A stretch of DNA of 48,710 nucleotides from Candidatus Aminicenantota bacterium (GTDB taxonomy: Bacteria; Acidobacteriota; Aminicenantia; Aminicenantales; Aminicenantaceae): contig JACUUK010000003.1 in NCBI GenBank assembly GCA_014859315.1, positions 1 through 48,710 on the forward strand. The letters run 5' to 3'. Under the pieces are notes generated by a model that worked only from the letters and a program-made list of their open reading frames with translations, ran no database searches and was not told where the DNA came from. The position numbers and the translations under genes were made by a program. Below are positions 1 through 14,023 of the stretch, one piece after another (position 1 is the first letter of the stretch; each line of letters starts with the position of its first letter).

Positions 1-201
1 CCCTCCATCCTTGCCAAGACCCTCCCACCCTCCACAATGGGCTTCAGATGGAGAGAAACCGTCGCCGCACTTCTCAATTAGGTCAGATGTTTCCCTCATC
101 ACGGAAATAGAGATGATTACTAGAGTTATGTCCAGCTTGACAGTGATTAAATTAAATCTATAGAATAGACAAGTAACAACAAAATATTAAATGGAAAGAC
201 T
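1..201. other. Left-edge non-coding region with GC-rich fragment
   Basis: The first 60 bases are 58% G+C by direct count, richer than the following AT-rich leader. In the plus frame starting at base 1 there are 26 open codons ending at a TAG at 79-81. This could be the tail of a gene cut by the window edge or a repeat fragment; I do not recognise the peptide. The rest holds the predicted accA promoter and leader. Confidence 0.3.
137..166 (+). promoter_or_regulatory. Predicted sigma-70 promoter for accA-hisS-aspS
   Basis: A perfect -35 box TTGACA is followed after 18 bases by TAGAAT, five of six matches to the -10 consensus. The predicted start lies about 7 bases later, giving a leader of about 30 bases before the accA ATG. 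Seen directly in sequence; activity is inferred. Confidence 0.6.
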
Positions 202-1161
202 ATGGATTTAGAAGAAAAAGACTTTTATCAATTAGAAAAAAACATTGTTAAAATCACAGAAGAGATTGAAATTCTTCAAGAAAGTGAGGACCCTGAGAGA
301 AAAGAAAAGATTTCCTCTCTCAAGGAAGAAATAAAGCAAGAATGGAATAAAATCGCACCTCAGCTTACCCCCTTACATATAGTTCAAATCGCAAGGCATC
401 CAAAAAGGCCTTATACATTGGATTACATTGAAAATTTGATAGACGATTTCATGGAAGTTCATGGTGACCGCCGATATGGGGATGACCCGGCTATTGTTGC
501 GGGATTTGGTTTCTATCATGGGCAGACTGCTGCAATTATTGGGCATCAAAAAGGCCGGACTACACGGGAGAGAATTGCACGTAATTTTGGCCAGTCCAAT
601 CCCGAAGGGTATAGAAAAGCTCTTCGAGTGATGAAATTAGCCGAAAAATTTAATTTTCCTATCATCACCTTAATCGATACACCTGGAGCTTATCCTGGGA
701 TAGAAGCAGAAGAGCGTGGCCAAGCAGAAGCAATTGCCTATAATTTGAAAGAAATTTCAAGGTTAAATGTCCCTATGGTTGTTGTGGTTATAGGAGAAGG
801 AGGAAGCGGAGGAGCCCTGGGTATAGGTTTTGGCGATGCGATTTTAATGCTCGAGAATTCTTTCTATTCAGTCATATCTCCAGAAGGATGTGCAGCGATT
901 CTCTGGAAGGACCAAAAAGCAGTTCGTCAATCTGCAGAGAACTTAAAATTTCTGGCAAAAGACCTGTTGGGATTTGGAATCATTGATAAAATCATTCCTG
1001 AACCGCCTGGCGGAGCTCATGTAGATTATCTGCAAACATTCAAAAATGTAGACAAATATTTATATCCCACGTTAAAACAGTCAATGGAGAAGACTCCAGA
1101 AGAACGGAAAAAGCAACGGTATGAAAAAATCAGGAAAATAGGGATTATTGATGAGAGATGA
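202..1161 (+). CDS. accA: Acetyl-CoA carboxylase carboxyltransferase subunit alpha
   Basis: This subunit works with AccD to move the carboxyl group from biotin-BCCP to acetyl-CoA, giving malonyl-CoA for fatty acid synthesis in the cytoplasm. The 319 residues match the usual AccA length. A helical N-terminal region is followed by the crotonase-like carboxyltransferase core, with [16 protein letters not shown], the IDTPGAYPG segment and the glycine-rich [10 protein letters not shown] that forms the CoA oxyanion region. accD is not in the window. The stop overlaps the hisS start as ATGA, so the two are probably translationally coupled. A clear sigma-70-like promoter lies about 35 bases upstream. 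Identification is firm. Confidence 0.97.
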   Translation: MDLEEKDFYQLEKNIVKITEEIEILQESEDPERKEKISSLKEEIKQEWNKIAPQLTPLHIVQIARHPKRPYTLDYIENLIDDFMEVHGDRRYGDDPAIVAGFGFYHGQTAAIIGHQKGRTTRERIARNFGQSNPEGYRKALRVMKLAEKFNFPIITLIDTPGAYPGIEAEERGQAEAIAYNLKEISRLNVPMVVVVIGEGGSGGALGIGFGDAILMLENSFYSVISPEGCAAILWKDQKAVRQSAENLKFLAKDLLGFGIIDKIIPEPPGGAHVDYLQTFKNVDKYLYPTLKQSMEKTPEERKKQRYEKIRKIGIIDER

Positions 1162-2423
1162 CTGAAGACACAAAGACAAGAAAAATTGCAGCCATCAAAG
1201 GGACAAAAGACATCCTTCCTCAAGAAGCAAGAAAGTGGCAAAAAGTAGAGACAGTTGCAAGGGAGATTTTTGAACGTTATGGCTACAGGGAAATACGATC
1301 TCCTATTTTCGAAGCAACTGAGCTTTTTAAGAAAGGAACCGGCGAGACCTCTGATATTGTCATTAAGGAGATGTATTCATTCAAGGACAAAGCAGGGCGC
1401 TCTCTAACGCTGAGGCCGGAATATACTCCTTCTGTCGTACGTGCAATCATTGAACACAGACTTTATCTTCAACCACAGCCCTTGAGATTTTATTTTATCG
1501 GTCCAATGTTTCGCTATGACAAGCCCCAAAAAGGTCGGTACCGCCAGTTTCATCAAATTGACATCGAAGTTTTTGACGAAAAGGATCCAGCAATAGATGC
1601 AGAAATTGTTGAGATGGCCGATCACCTGTTGAAGACATTGAAAGTAACAGGAACAGAAACTTTTGTGAATTCTGTGGGATGTAGAAAATGCCGGCCTGCC
1701 TACCATAAGGAATTGCGAAATCACGCTGATAAAGCAAGAAAACTGCTTTGTGTGGAATGCCAGAGAAAGATAGACACAAATCCTTTAAGGATTTTTGACT
1801 GCAAAATTAGCGGGTGCCAGGAGGTTTCACAAAGATTTCCCAAAATAACAGATTTCATTTGCCATGAATGCGAGGAACATTTCCGTAAATTTTGTGCATA
1901 CCTTGATTTGTTCAATATTAAATACAGGTTAGAACCCCGTTTAGTCCGCGGAATAGATTATTACACAAAAACAACATTTGAGGTCATAACCCCTGCACTT
2001 GGCGCTCAGGATGCAATTCTTGGAGGGGGCAGGTATGATGATATGATGAAGGTGTTTGGAGGGCCGGATATGTGTGGCATTGGATTCGCGGTGGGGATGG
2101 AAAGACTCGTTTCTCTTGTGCCTTTTGAGAACGAGGAAACCCAATCCATTTATATAGCTTATTTGGGAGATTTGGCTAAGGAGCTTGCTATGGATGTGGC
2201 AAAGGAATTGCGGCATGAAGGGATAGAGTGTCTTGTTGAATACAGGAAACGTACCTTAAGAAATCTAATGAGCCGTGCAAATAAATTGGGAGCCAAATGG
2301 GTTTTGATTATTGGTGAAGATGAAGTAAAAACCGGCAGATATCAATTGAAAGACATGATGACAGGAGAACAAAAGACTGTTAAAAGAGAACTCATCCTGA
2401 AAACACTCAAGGAGTCATCTTAG
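1158..2423 (+). CDS. hisS: Histidyl-tRNA synthetase
   Basis: This class II aminoacyl-tRNA synthetase charges tRNA-His. Motif 2 is visible around residues 108-136 ([22 protein letters not shown]), the histidine-binding motif as [14 protein letters not shown] near 262-275, and GGGRYDD near 289-295. The last 95 residues form the anticodon-binding domain. The 421-residue length is typical. The insertion domain carries four cysteine pairs (C175/C178, C198/C201, C215/C220, C235/C238), which suggests bound zinc; E. coli HisRS lacks these. The start overlaps accA by 4 bases, and aspS follows 32 bases downstream, so the three genes form an operon. Confidence 0.97.
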   Translation: MTEDTKTRKIAAIKGTKDILPQEARKWQKVETVAREIFERYGYREIRSPIFEATELFKKGTGETSDIVIKEMYSFKDKAGRSLTLRPEYTPSVVRAIIEHRLYLQPQPLRFYFIGPMFRYDKPQKGRYRQFHQIDIEVFDEKDPAIDAEIVEMADHLLKTLKVTGTETFVNSVGCRKCRPAYHKELRNHADKARKLLCVECQRKIDTNPLRIFDCKISGCQEVSQRFPKITDFICHECEEHFRKFCAYLDLFNIKYRLEPRLVRGIDYYTKTTFEVITPALGAQDAILGGGRYDDMMKVFGGPDMCGIGFAVGMERLVSLVPFENEETQSIYIAYLGDLAKELAMDVAKELRHEGIECLVEYRKRTLRNLMSRANKLGAKWVLIIGEDEVKTGRYQLKDMMTGEQKTVKRELILKTLKESS

Positions 2424-2455
2424 AGGACGGTACCTTTCTAAAAAGGAAAAGAAGC

Positions 2456-4219
2456 ATGAAACTCCCGGAGTCATCCACATGGCAGCGGACGCATTATTGC
2501 GGAGCGCTGCGAGTCGAGCATATAGGAAAAGAAGTCGATCTTCTTGGATGGGCTCAGCGGCAAAGGGATATGGGAAACCTTGTTTTCATAGACTTAAGAG
2601 ATAGAGAAGGTGTGGTTCAAGTGGTGATTTCTTCTGATAAAAAGGCTCTTCTTGAGAAAGCAAAAAAGGTCAAGATGGAATATGTCATTGGCATAAAAGG
2701 GGTTGTCAAGGAAAGGGCTGAAAACTTGCGCAACCCCAATCTTCCTACAGGCAGCGTTGAAGTCGAAGCCAAAGAATTGTACATTTTAAATCCCGCAAAG
2801 ACCCCTCCATTTGTTATCACGGATCCTCCCCAGGCAACTGAAGAGCTCAGATTTAAATACAGGTACCTGGATTTAAGGCGGCCGTCTATGCAGCGGAACT
2901 TGAAACTTCGGCATCAAGCTGCGCTCACCATCAGAAATTTTCTGAGCGAACACGGATTCTACGAAATCGAAACTCCTTTTTTGACGAAATCGACTCCTGA
3001 AGGAGCAAGGGATTATCTTGTGCCAAGCCGGGTGTATAAAGGGAGATTTTTTGCTCTTCCACAATCTCCTCAATTATTTAAACAGATTCTGATGATTTCA
3101 GGAATTGACAGGTATTTTCAGATCGTTCGTTGTTTCAGGGACGAAGATTTAAGGGCAGACCGCCAGCCTGAATTTACCCAGGTTGATATAGAAATGAGTT
3201 TCATGGAAAGAAATGTCCTCTTCAATTTGATAGAATCCATGATGGCTTCAGTTTTTACTCTTATTGATGCACAAATCGAGCGTCCTTTTCCCATCTTGAC
3301 TCACGAAGAGAGTTTGGAAAAATATGGAACAGACAAGCCGGATTTGCGGTTCGGCATGGAAATTCATGATTTTTCAAAGTTAGCCCCTCGCCTCGATTCT
3401 GAAGTAATCCAAAAAGCTTTTTCTTCAGGTGGGACTTTGGAAGGCCTTATTGTGGAAAAAGGAGGCAATTTCTCAAGGAGCAGGCTTGATAAGCTGAACC
3501 AAAAGGCAAGGGAGCTTGGGGGGAAAGGGATAATATGGGTGAAAAACTCAGATGGATTCAAATCCTCGCTGAAGTTGCCAGAGAATCAGTTGTCACTCAT
3601 TTGGGAGTTGGGGGGATGCAGTAATGAGGACCTGGTTTTATTGGTGGCAGATGAGAAGCAAATTGCTTTAAAGGTCCTAGGAGGTATTCGGGAAGAGGTT
3701 CGACCCGAATGGGTTAAGACGTCTAATGATTTTCGGTTTGCGTGGATTACAGATTTTCCGCTGTTTGAGTGGAGCACAGAAGAAGGGCGACTTGTTTCTG
3801 TGCATCATCCTTTTACATCGCCTGAGGAAGGAGATCTCGGTTATTTAGAAAGCCAACCTCTTCGGGTCCGTGCCAAAGCATATGATTTAGTTCTTAATGG
3901 TACAGAAATAGGTGGTGGGTCTGTGCGAATCCATGATGTTTCGTTGCAGAAGAAAATATTTAAAATATTGGGCTTGACACATAAAGAAATTGGGGAAAAA
4001 TTTGGCTTCTTCTTAGAAGCGCTGAACTATGGTGTTCCCCCGCATGGTGGGATTGCTTTAGGATTTGACAGAATTGTGATGCTATTGGCTGGAGAGGAAT
4101 CCATCCGGGATGTAATTCCATTCCCCAAAACGACAAGCTCACTCTGTTTACTCACCGGGTCCCCATCTGAAATTGAAGAACGCCAATTGAAAGATTTAGG
4201 CATTAAAATCATTAAATAA
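2456..4219 (+). CDS. aspS: Aspartyl-tRNA synthetase
   Basis: This class II synthetase charges tRNA-Asp, or tRNA-Asn too if non-discriminating. The order is bacterial: N-terminal OB-fold anticodon domain (about 1-110), catalytic core with motif 2 FRDEDLRADRQPEFTQ, an inserted GAD domain (about 285-425), then motif 3 GGIALGFDRIVMLLAG. The 587 residues are normal. The position equivalent to E. coli Leu30, reported to separate discriminating (Leu) from non-discriminating (His) bacterial enzymes, is Met39 here, so specificity cannot be read from it. A purine-rich SD (AAGGAAAAG) precedes the ATG. Confidence 0.97.
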   Translation: MKLPESSTWQRTHYCGALRVEHIGKEVDLLGWAQRQRDMGNLVFIDLRDREGVVQVVISSDKKALLEKAKKVKMEYVIGIKGVVKERAENLRNPNLPTGSVEVEAKELYILNPAKTPPFVITDPPQATEELRFKYRYLDLRRPSMQRNLKLRHQAALTIRNFLSEHGFYEIETPFLTKSTPEGARDYLVPSRVYKGRFFALPQSPQLFKQILMISGIDRYFQIVRCFRDEDLRADRQPEFTQVDIEMSFMERNVLFNLIESMMASVFTLIDAQIERPFPILTHEESLEKYGTDKPDLRFGMEIHDFSKLAPRLDSEVIQKAFSSGGTLEGLIVEKGGNFSRSRLDKLNQKARELGGKGIIWVKNSDGFKSSLKLPENQLSLIWELGGCSNEDLVLLVADEKQIALKVLGGIREEVRPEWVKTSNDFRFAWITDFPLFEWSTEEGRLVSVHHPFTSPEEGDLGYLESQPLRVRAKAYDLVLNGTEIGGGSVRIHDVSLQKKIFKILGLTHKEIGEKFGFFLEALNYGVPPHGGIALGFDRIVMLLAGEESIRDVIPFPKTTSSLCLLTGSPSEIEERQLKDLGIKIIK

Positions 4220-4264
4220 ACAGGATTAATAGATAAAGGGGAAGGGTTTTATTTGACGGCAGAA

Positions 4265-4297
4265 GAAGTCGCCTTCTAAGCCAAAAAAGGAGACTTC
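4265..4297 (+). promoter_or_regulatory. Stem-loop in the leader of the M16 peptidase pair
   Basis: GAAGTCGCCTT and AAGGAGACTTC form 11-base arms with one mismatch around an 11-base loop. No T-run follows, so it is not a typical intrinsic terminator. It lies between aspS and the SD of the first peptidase gene and could act in the leader mRNA or be a partial terminator for aspS. Confidence 0.35.
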
Positions 4298-4330
4298 CAA
4301 TTTACAATTTTATAAGAAAGGAGGGAAAAT

Positions 4331-5839
4331 ATGTTCCGTAAAAAATTTTTCTGTGTTTGTATTTCGCTCTTGCTTTCCGGATTTATTGCAATCCAGTTTT
4401 CTTCTGCCCAGACATTCGATGCGATTCAGAGCAAAATCCGTACTCACGTGCTCAAAAATGGCATGAAATTTATTGTGCTTGAACGGCAGCAGGCACCTGT
4501 TGTGTCTTTTCATGTATACGCTGATGTAGGCAGTGCCAATGAGTCTTATGGGATAACCGGAATCTCGCATCTTTTAGAGCATATGGCGTTTAAAGGATCA
4601 AAGATTGTTGGAACGACTAATTATGAAGAAGAGGTGAAAGTTCTTGATGAAATGGATGCTCTCTATGAAAACATCAAAAGGGAAGAGGCCAAAATCGCTC
4701 CTGATAAACAAGCATTAGAAAAAATGAATGCTCGATTCGAAGAATTACGCAAAAAAGCAAAGACTTACGTTGTAACCGATGAGTTTGTGGACATGTTGAT
4801 GAAAGAAGGTGATCGGTTTGTGAACGCCTACACCAGTAACGATGCAACCCAGTATATCGACGGCCTTCCTTCCAACAAAGTAGAATTCTGGATGTCCATG
4901 ACTTCCGACCGTTTCATGAATCCAGTGTTTCGAGAGTTCTATAAGGAAAGGGATGTTGTCATGGAAGAACGGAGGCTTGGTGTTGAATCGCGGCCATTAG
5001 GCCGGTTTATCGAGGATTTTTTTGCCGTTGCTTTTAAGGCACATCCATATCACCATGGAGTAGTAGGGCACATGTCAGACCTTCAGTCGATAACGCGGCA
5101 GGATGTAAAAGAGTATTTTAACAAATTTTATGGGCCAAATAATTTGACTGTAGCTATTGTCGGTGATGTCAAAGCTCCGGAGATCTTCAAGATGGCTGAA
5201 CAGTATTTTGGCCGGATTCCTGGAGGTGAAAGGCCAGAGTCTATAAGAACGGTCGAGCCTGAACAATGGGGAGAGCGGCGTGCTACGGTAGAAGCCATGG
5301 CTCAACCATTTCTCATTTTGGGTTTTCATAGGCCGGAAGTACGTCATCCTGACCACTATGCCCTTGAGGCATTGGCTAATATCTTAGGTCAAGGACGTTC
5401 TTCAAGGATATATCAATCTTTAGTGAAAGAAAAAAAGGTCAGCATTGAATGCGGAGCCTTCAATGGATTCCCTGGAGATAAATACCCTAACCTTATCGCT
5501 TTCTATGTTGTTCCAGCAAAAGGGCACACTTCAGACGAGTGCCTCTCTCTTTTAGACGAGGAACTCGAGAAACTGAAAAAAGAAGCTGTAACAGAGAACG
5601 AACTGAAAAAGTACAAAAATATGGCAGTGAAGCGCATGCTTGATCGCATGAAGTCAAACGCAGGGATGGCTGGAATGCTGACTTATGCTGATGCTGTTCT
5701 TGGGGACTGGAGCCTTGCCTTTACCCAGGTTGAGAAAATCCAGGCAGTGCGAGCCGAAGATATCCAGCAGGTGGCTATCAGATATTTAAACAAGAAGAAT
5801 TGCACGATTGGCGAGATTGTTTCCATCAACAATAAATAG
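4331..5839 (+). CDS. Secreted M16 family zinc metallopeptidase, catalytic subunit
   Basis: The N-terminus is a signal peptide (basic MFRKK, hydrophobic core, cleavage after SSA-Q near residue 26), so the protein is exported, probably to the periplasm. The inverted zinc motif HLLEH is at residues 80-84. A charged helical insertion of about 50 residues separates it from the conserved NAYTSNDATQY segment and the downstream MEERR glutamate that should complete the zinc site. The 502 residues fit the roughly 50-kDa M16B subunits that work in pairs. A strong SD (AAGGAGGG) precedes the ATG. The next gene, 11 bases on, encodes a motif-less partner. Substrate is unknown. Confidence 0.92.
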   Translation: MFRKKFFCVCISLLLSGFIAIQFSSAQTFDAIQSKIRTHVLKNGMKFIVLERQQAPVVSFHVYADVGSANESYGITGISHLLEHMAFKGSKIVGTTNYEEEVKVLDEMDALYENIKREEAKIAPDKQALEKMNARFEELRKKAKTYVVTDEFVDMLMKEGDRFVNAYTSNDATQYIDGLPSNKVEFWMSMTSDRFMNPVFREFYKERDVVMEERRLGVESRPLGRFIEDFFAVAFKAHPYHHGVVGHMSDLQSITRQDVKEYFNKFYGPNNLTVAIVGDVKAPEIFKMAEQYFGRIPGGERPESIRTVEPEQWGERRATVEAMAQPFLILGFHRPEVRHPDHYALEALANILGQGRSSRIYQSLVKEKKVSIECGAFNGFPGDKYPNLIAFYVVPAKGHTSDECLSLLDEELEKLKKEAVTENELKKYKNMAVKRMLDRMKSNAGMAGMLTYADAVLGDWSLAFTQVEKIQAVRAEDIQQVAIRYLNKKNCTIGEIVSINNK

Positions 5840-5850
5840 GAGGGTGAAGG

Positions 5851-7332
5851 ATGAATACTTTAAATAAAAAAATAACTGCAAGGAAAAAATCAATAGTCTG
5901 TATTTTCGGGCTGGCCATTTGTATAGGCATTATGTGCGGAGTCTTTGTATACGGCCAAAAAAGCCCCAAAGAAACTTTTGTGTTTCCTCCACTCAACCCC
6001 ATCCAAATGCCGAAAGTAGAACAAATGGAACTTCCCAATGGCCTCCAGCTATTTCTTGTGGAAGACCATGAATATCCAACGATCGATATGCATGCTTTGG
6101 TTCGAACAGGCTCTATTTATGAACCAAAGGAAAAGGTTGGGTTGGCTGCCTTAACAGGAAGAGTCTTGCGTACAGGTGGTACAGTGTCCAAAACAGGGGA
6201 TGAAATCGATAAAGAGTTAGAATCAATTGCAGCAAGAATTGAGGTCTTTATAGGGCAGACTTCAGGAAATATCAATGTATCGCTACTGAAAGAGGATTTA
6301 GATCAGGTACTGGGTATACTTGCAGACATATTGATGAACCCGGCTTTCAGGGAAGATAAAATTACTCTTGCAAAAATCATGGAAAAATCATCCATCTCCA
6401 GAAGGAACGATGATATCGGGCAGATAACCCGGAGAGAATTTAGAAAACTAATCTATGGAAAGGACAGTCCATATGCACGTCTTATGGAATATTCGACTAT
6501 CGATGCAGTGACAAGAGAGGACATTGTCAAATTTTATGAGACCTTCTTCCATCCGAACAACACTATTATGGCTGTGTGGGGAGATTTTAACAGCAAAGAA
6601 ATGGCTACTAAATTGGAAAAAACCCTGGGCGCTTGGAAAGGTAAAGATGTAATGCTTCCTCCTATTCCTGAAGTTAAATATGATTATAAATATACTGTGA
6701 ATTTTATTGATAAACCTGATGTTAATCAATCGAATATAATGCTGGGACATATCGGTGGGCTGATGAACGATCCAGATATTCCTGCATTGAGCGTCATGAA
6801 CAGCATCCTTTCCTATGAGCGAATGTTCAAGAAAATACGTACAGATGAAGGCCTTGCTTACAGTGTTTGGGGCGTTTATGGAGCAGAATACCAGTATCCA
6901 GGAATTTTCACTTGCGGGGCTCAAACAAAGTCTGAGTCTACTGTTTATGCCATTGAACTCATGCTCGAGGAACTAAAAAGAATTACACGTGATGAAGTAA
7001 GCGATGAAGAATTGGCGAAGGCAAAAGATGAATATCTCAATGGATATGTGTTTAATTTTGACAGTCGGGCCAAAATCGTAAACAGAATGATGGCTTATGC
7101 CTATTACGGATATCCTCTTGATTTTATGGAAAAAATCAGAAAAGAAGTGGAAAAAGTTACCAAGAAAGATGTGCTTCGTGTAGCTAAGAAATACCTCCAG
7201 CCGGATAAGGTTCAGATACTCGTTGTAGGAAACAAAGAAACGTTTGTCAAGCCGCTTTCGACATTAGGAGAAGTGAATAATATAGATATCAGCATTCCAA
7301 CTCCGGAGAAGACAGCGAATGAAGAAAAGTAA
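5851..7332 (+). CDS. Secreted M16 family protein, non-catalytic partner subunit
   Basis: The signal peptide spans about residues 1-35, and the M16 fold follows from 'LPNGLQLFLVEDHEYPTI' onward. The HxxEH region is replaced by GLAALTGRVLRTGG, which has no zinc ligands, so this subunit cannot be an active peptidase alone. The C-terminal M16 half is intact (KIRTDEGLAYSV). In known heteromeric M16B enzymes one subunit supplies zinc chemistry and the other substrate-binding residues; this pair matches that arrangement. It starts 11 bases after the catalytic subunit with SD AGGAGG and ends 17 bases before a convergent gene. Confidence 0.9.
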   Translation: MNTLNKKITARKKSIVCIFGLAICIGIMCGVFVYGQKSPKETFVFPPLNPIQMPKVEQMELPNGLQLFLVEDHEYPTIDMHALVRTGSIYEPKEKVGLAALTGRVLRTGGTVSKTGDEIDKELESIAARIEVFIGQTSGNINVSLLKEDLDQVLGILADILMNPAFREDKITLAKIMEKSSISRRNDDIGQITRREFRKLIYGKDSPYARLMEYSTIDAVTREDIVKFYETFFHPNNTIMAVWGDFNSKEMATKLEKTLGAWKGKDVMLPPIPEVKYDYKYTVNFIDKPDVNQSNIMLGHIGGLMNDPDIPALSVMNSILSYERMFKKIRTDEGLAYSVWGVYGAEYQYPGIFTCGAQTKSESTVYAIELMLEELKRITRDEVSDEELAKAKDEYLNGYVFNFDSRAKIVNRMMAYAYYGYPLDFMEKIRKEVEKVTKKDVLRVAKKYLQPDKVQILVVGNKETFVKPLSTLGEVNNIDISIPTPEKTANEEK

Positions 7333-7348
7333 ATTGTGAAATGTTAAG

Positions 7349-8161
7349 TTAGGCCACTCTTTCTAATGGGAGAATCAGGCATGTGGGGCCTCCTTCGCCT
7401 TTCACAAACTCAGATAGGTTAATAGCGTGGATTTTGAATCCCTCTTTTATTAAGACTTTAAAAGCAGCTTCATTGGATGCCTCAATAATCAATTCAGAAT
7501 TTCCCAAACAACTGACGTTGCTGCTGATAGATAAAGGACATTCTAATTCAATCCGCTCAAAACCTTTAAAGAAGTCTGAGGGGAAAACGTTCTTGCAGCA
7601 TAGAATTTGTTGCGGGCCGATGAGACTCATGAGGCCGCCCAGATGGAAATGCGGCAGAGGGACGGGAAAAGCCCTGATTTCATAGCCCATCCTTTGTAGA
7701 AGGGCTGAAATTTGCTCCACTCCTTTTTTGTTTGTCCTTTTGGATAGCCCCACAAACGCTACAGAGCCAGCCAGGATGATATCTCCCCCTTCAACAGTGC
7801 CGGGTGGGTGAATTGCTCCTGCGAAAGGTTCGCCAAGTTCCTTTAAATTTTGAGACATCCACTTTTCTTCCCCTCTCCTTGATTCTAAACCCATTCTTAA
7901 TCGAATATATCCTTGAGGAGTACATAAAGCAGAATCTCTGGTAAATACCGAGTTTGGGTGAGATTGAAGTTCACCAACATCGATAACTTCTGCCCCAAAC
8001 CCTCTAATAGTCATCTTGAGTGTGTTATGTTGCTTCTTAGCCTGTTCAACATCTGCCTGTTCTGCGATATTATGGTATTTAGGATTCTCAACGAGAAAGT
8101 ATTCTTTATTTGGGCTGCAGACTATCACGCGAGTTAATCGTTCTGCTTCACTCCTGAGCAT
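7349..8161 (-). CDS. Dimethylarginine dimethylaminohydrolase-like hydrolase (DDAH family)
   Basis: The protein belongs to the guanidino-group modifying superfamily, which hydrolyses arginine derivatives to citrulline plus an amine or ammonia. Family landmarks are all present: FTRDSAL (D76), the EGGD motif (124-127), the catalytic histidine in HFHLGG (H173) and the nucleophilic cysteine in GGPTCLILPL (C261). Its 270 residues match DDAH rather than the roughly 400-residue arginine deiminases. There is no signal peptide. It follows alr by 30 bases on the same strand, so it is probably co-transcribed. The true substrate (methylarginine, arginine or a related compound) cannot be told from sequence. 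Confidence 0.85.
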   Translation of the reverse strand: MLRSEAERLTRVIVCSPNKEYFLVENPKYHNIAEQADVEQAKKQHNTLKMTIRGFGAEVIDVGELQSHPNSVFTRDSALCTPQGYIRLRMGLESRRGEEKWMSQNLKELGEPFAGAIHPPGTVEGGDIILAGSVAFVGLSKRTNKKGVEQISALLQRMGYEIRAFPVPLPHFHLGGLMSLIGPQQILCCKNVFPSDFFKGFERIELECPLSISSNVSCLGNSELIIEASNEAAFKVLIKEGFKIHAINLSEFVKGEGGPTCLILPLERVA

Positions 8162-8191
8162 GGCTTTTATTACCCTTTCATATGTTTTTAT

Positions 8192-9352
8192 CTATATAGG
8201 AGTGACTATCCGTGGGATGTGCTGAGAGATGCGGGTTGTCACTTCATAATTGATAGTGCTGATGAGGCCAGCCAGATAATCCGCAGTGATGGTCTCATTC
8301 CCCTGGCTTCCCAGCAAGACCACTTCGTCTTCTAATTGGACGCCGGGATTATCCGTAATATCCACCATAATCAGGTTCATACACACACGTCCGCGAAGAG
8401 GAGCTCTGCGTCCACGGATTAACACATGACTTTGGTTGCTTAATCTTCTGTCATACCCATCCGAATATCCTATTGGAAGAACAGCCACTCGGGATTCCCT
8501 CGTAGTCTGGTAAGTGCGGCCGTAGCCGATACTGTAATTAGCAGGAACGTGCTTTATCTGACCAACACGTGTTTTCCATGTGAGCACAGGTTGAAGGACG
8601 TCTTCGCCGTTTTTGGTGTGTTTGATTTTATAAGAGACAAAGGTTTCTCGTGAGGGCCATAATCCGTATTGGCTTATACCCAGGCGTACCATATCAAAAT
8701 GTGTTTCAGGGAATAGAAGTGTGGCAGCAGAGCAGGCGGCGTGTTTTTTTATCTTTGGGAAACCAGTGCTCCGAATTTGTGATATCATTTTTTCAAACCG
8801 GTCAATCTGATAATATGCATAGCTGTGATTGGTGGTATCTTCGATGTTAGCAAAGTGTGTGTAAGCTGCCTCCAGAGTTATAAAAGGAGAGTTTTTCAGT
8901 ATCTCTAGGAAATATTTAAGCTCTTGTTCATTGATTCCCAGGCGATATGTCCCTGTTTCTAACTTCAAGTGGATGCGAACCCGTTGGCCCATCTCTTGTG
9001 TCAGGCGTGTTAATTCTTTCAGAGTTTCAAGATTAAATAGCCCTAAGCGAAAATTGTTCTTGATTACTTCGGATAGTCTGTATAAGGCCACTGGTCCCAT
9101 TATCAGAATGTCTTGCAAGAATCCAGACTCTCGCAAGAGAAGAGCTTCATCAAGAGAATGAACACTAAGAGAATCTGCTCCATGCTTTACAGCTAAACCA
9201 GCAATTTCGCATATACCATGTCCATAAGCATTGGCTTTGACAACAGCAGATAGTTCGGAATGGCTTGAAACTCGTTTTTTGAAAAATTCCATGTTTTGCG
9301 CATATGCAGATTCAGAGATTTCTATCCATGTGTTCAGATCTTTATATTCCAT
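8192..9352 (-). CDS. alr: Alanine racemase
   Basis: This PLP enzyme interconverts L- and D-alanine for peptidoglycan. The PLP lysine is K39 in VVKANAYGHG. The C-terminal beta domain carries the second catalytic tyrosine in SIGYGRTYQT, followed by GYSDGYDRRLS and RVCMNLIMVDIT. The 386 residues are typical. It is the first gene of a two-gene unit with the DDAH-like hydrolase, and 130 bases separate it from the upstream beta-galactosidase gene on the same strand. Confidence 0.96.
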   Translation of the reverse strand: MEYKDLNTWIEISESAYAQNMEFFKKRVSSHSELSAVVKANAYGHGICEIAGLAVKHGADSLSVHSLDEALLLRESGFLQDILIMGPVALYRLSEVIKNNFRLGLFNLETLKELTRLTQEMGQRVRIHLKLETGTYRLGINEQELKYFLEILKNSPFITLEAAYTHFANIEDTTNHSYAYYQIDRFEKMISQIRSTGFPKIKKHAACSAATLLFPETHFDMVRLGISQYGLWPSRETFVSYKIKHTKNGEDVLQPVLTWKTRVGQIKHVPANYSIGYGRTYQTTRESRVAVLPIGYSDGYDRRLSNQSHVLIRGRRAPLRGRVCMNLIMVDITDNPGVQLEDEVVLLGSQGNETITADYLAGLISTINYEVTTRISQHIPRIVTPI

Positions 9353-9482
9353 GTTTATATGCCCAAAATAGGTTTAAAAATATCAATTTTCCAATGTCTT
9401 TGCAAGTAAAGAAGAATATGTTTATAAATTCTTAGAAGGGTTTTAAACCGACTGCTCTTTTTTGTGGCACCCTGCCGGCATT

Positions 9483-14023
<4,541 letters not shown>

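Noticed and set aside
6448-6924. Long antisense open frame within the second M16 gene
   Set aside because: It lies fully inside a well-supported gene, has no SD and reads as low-complexity shadow sequence.
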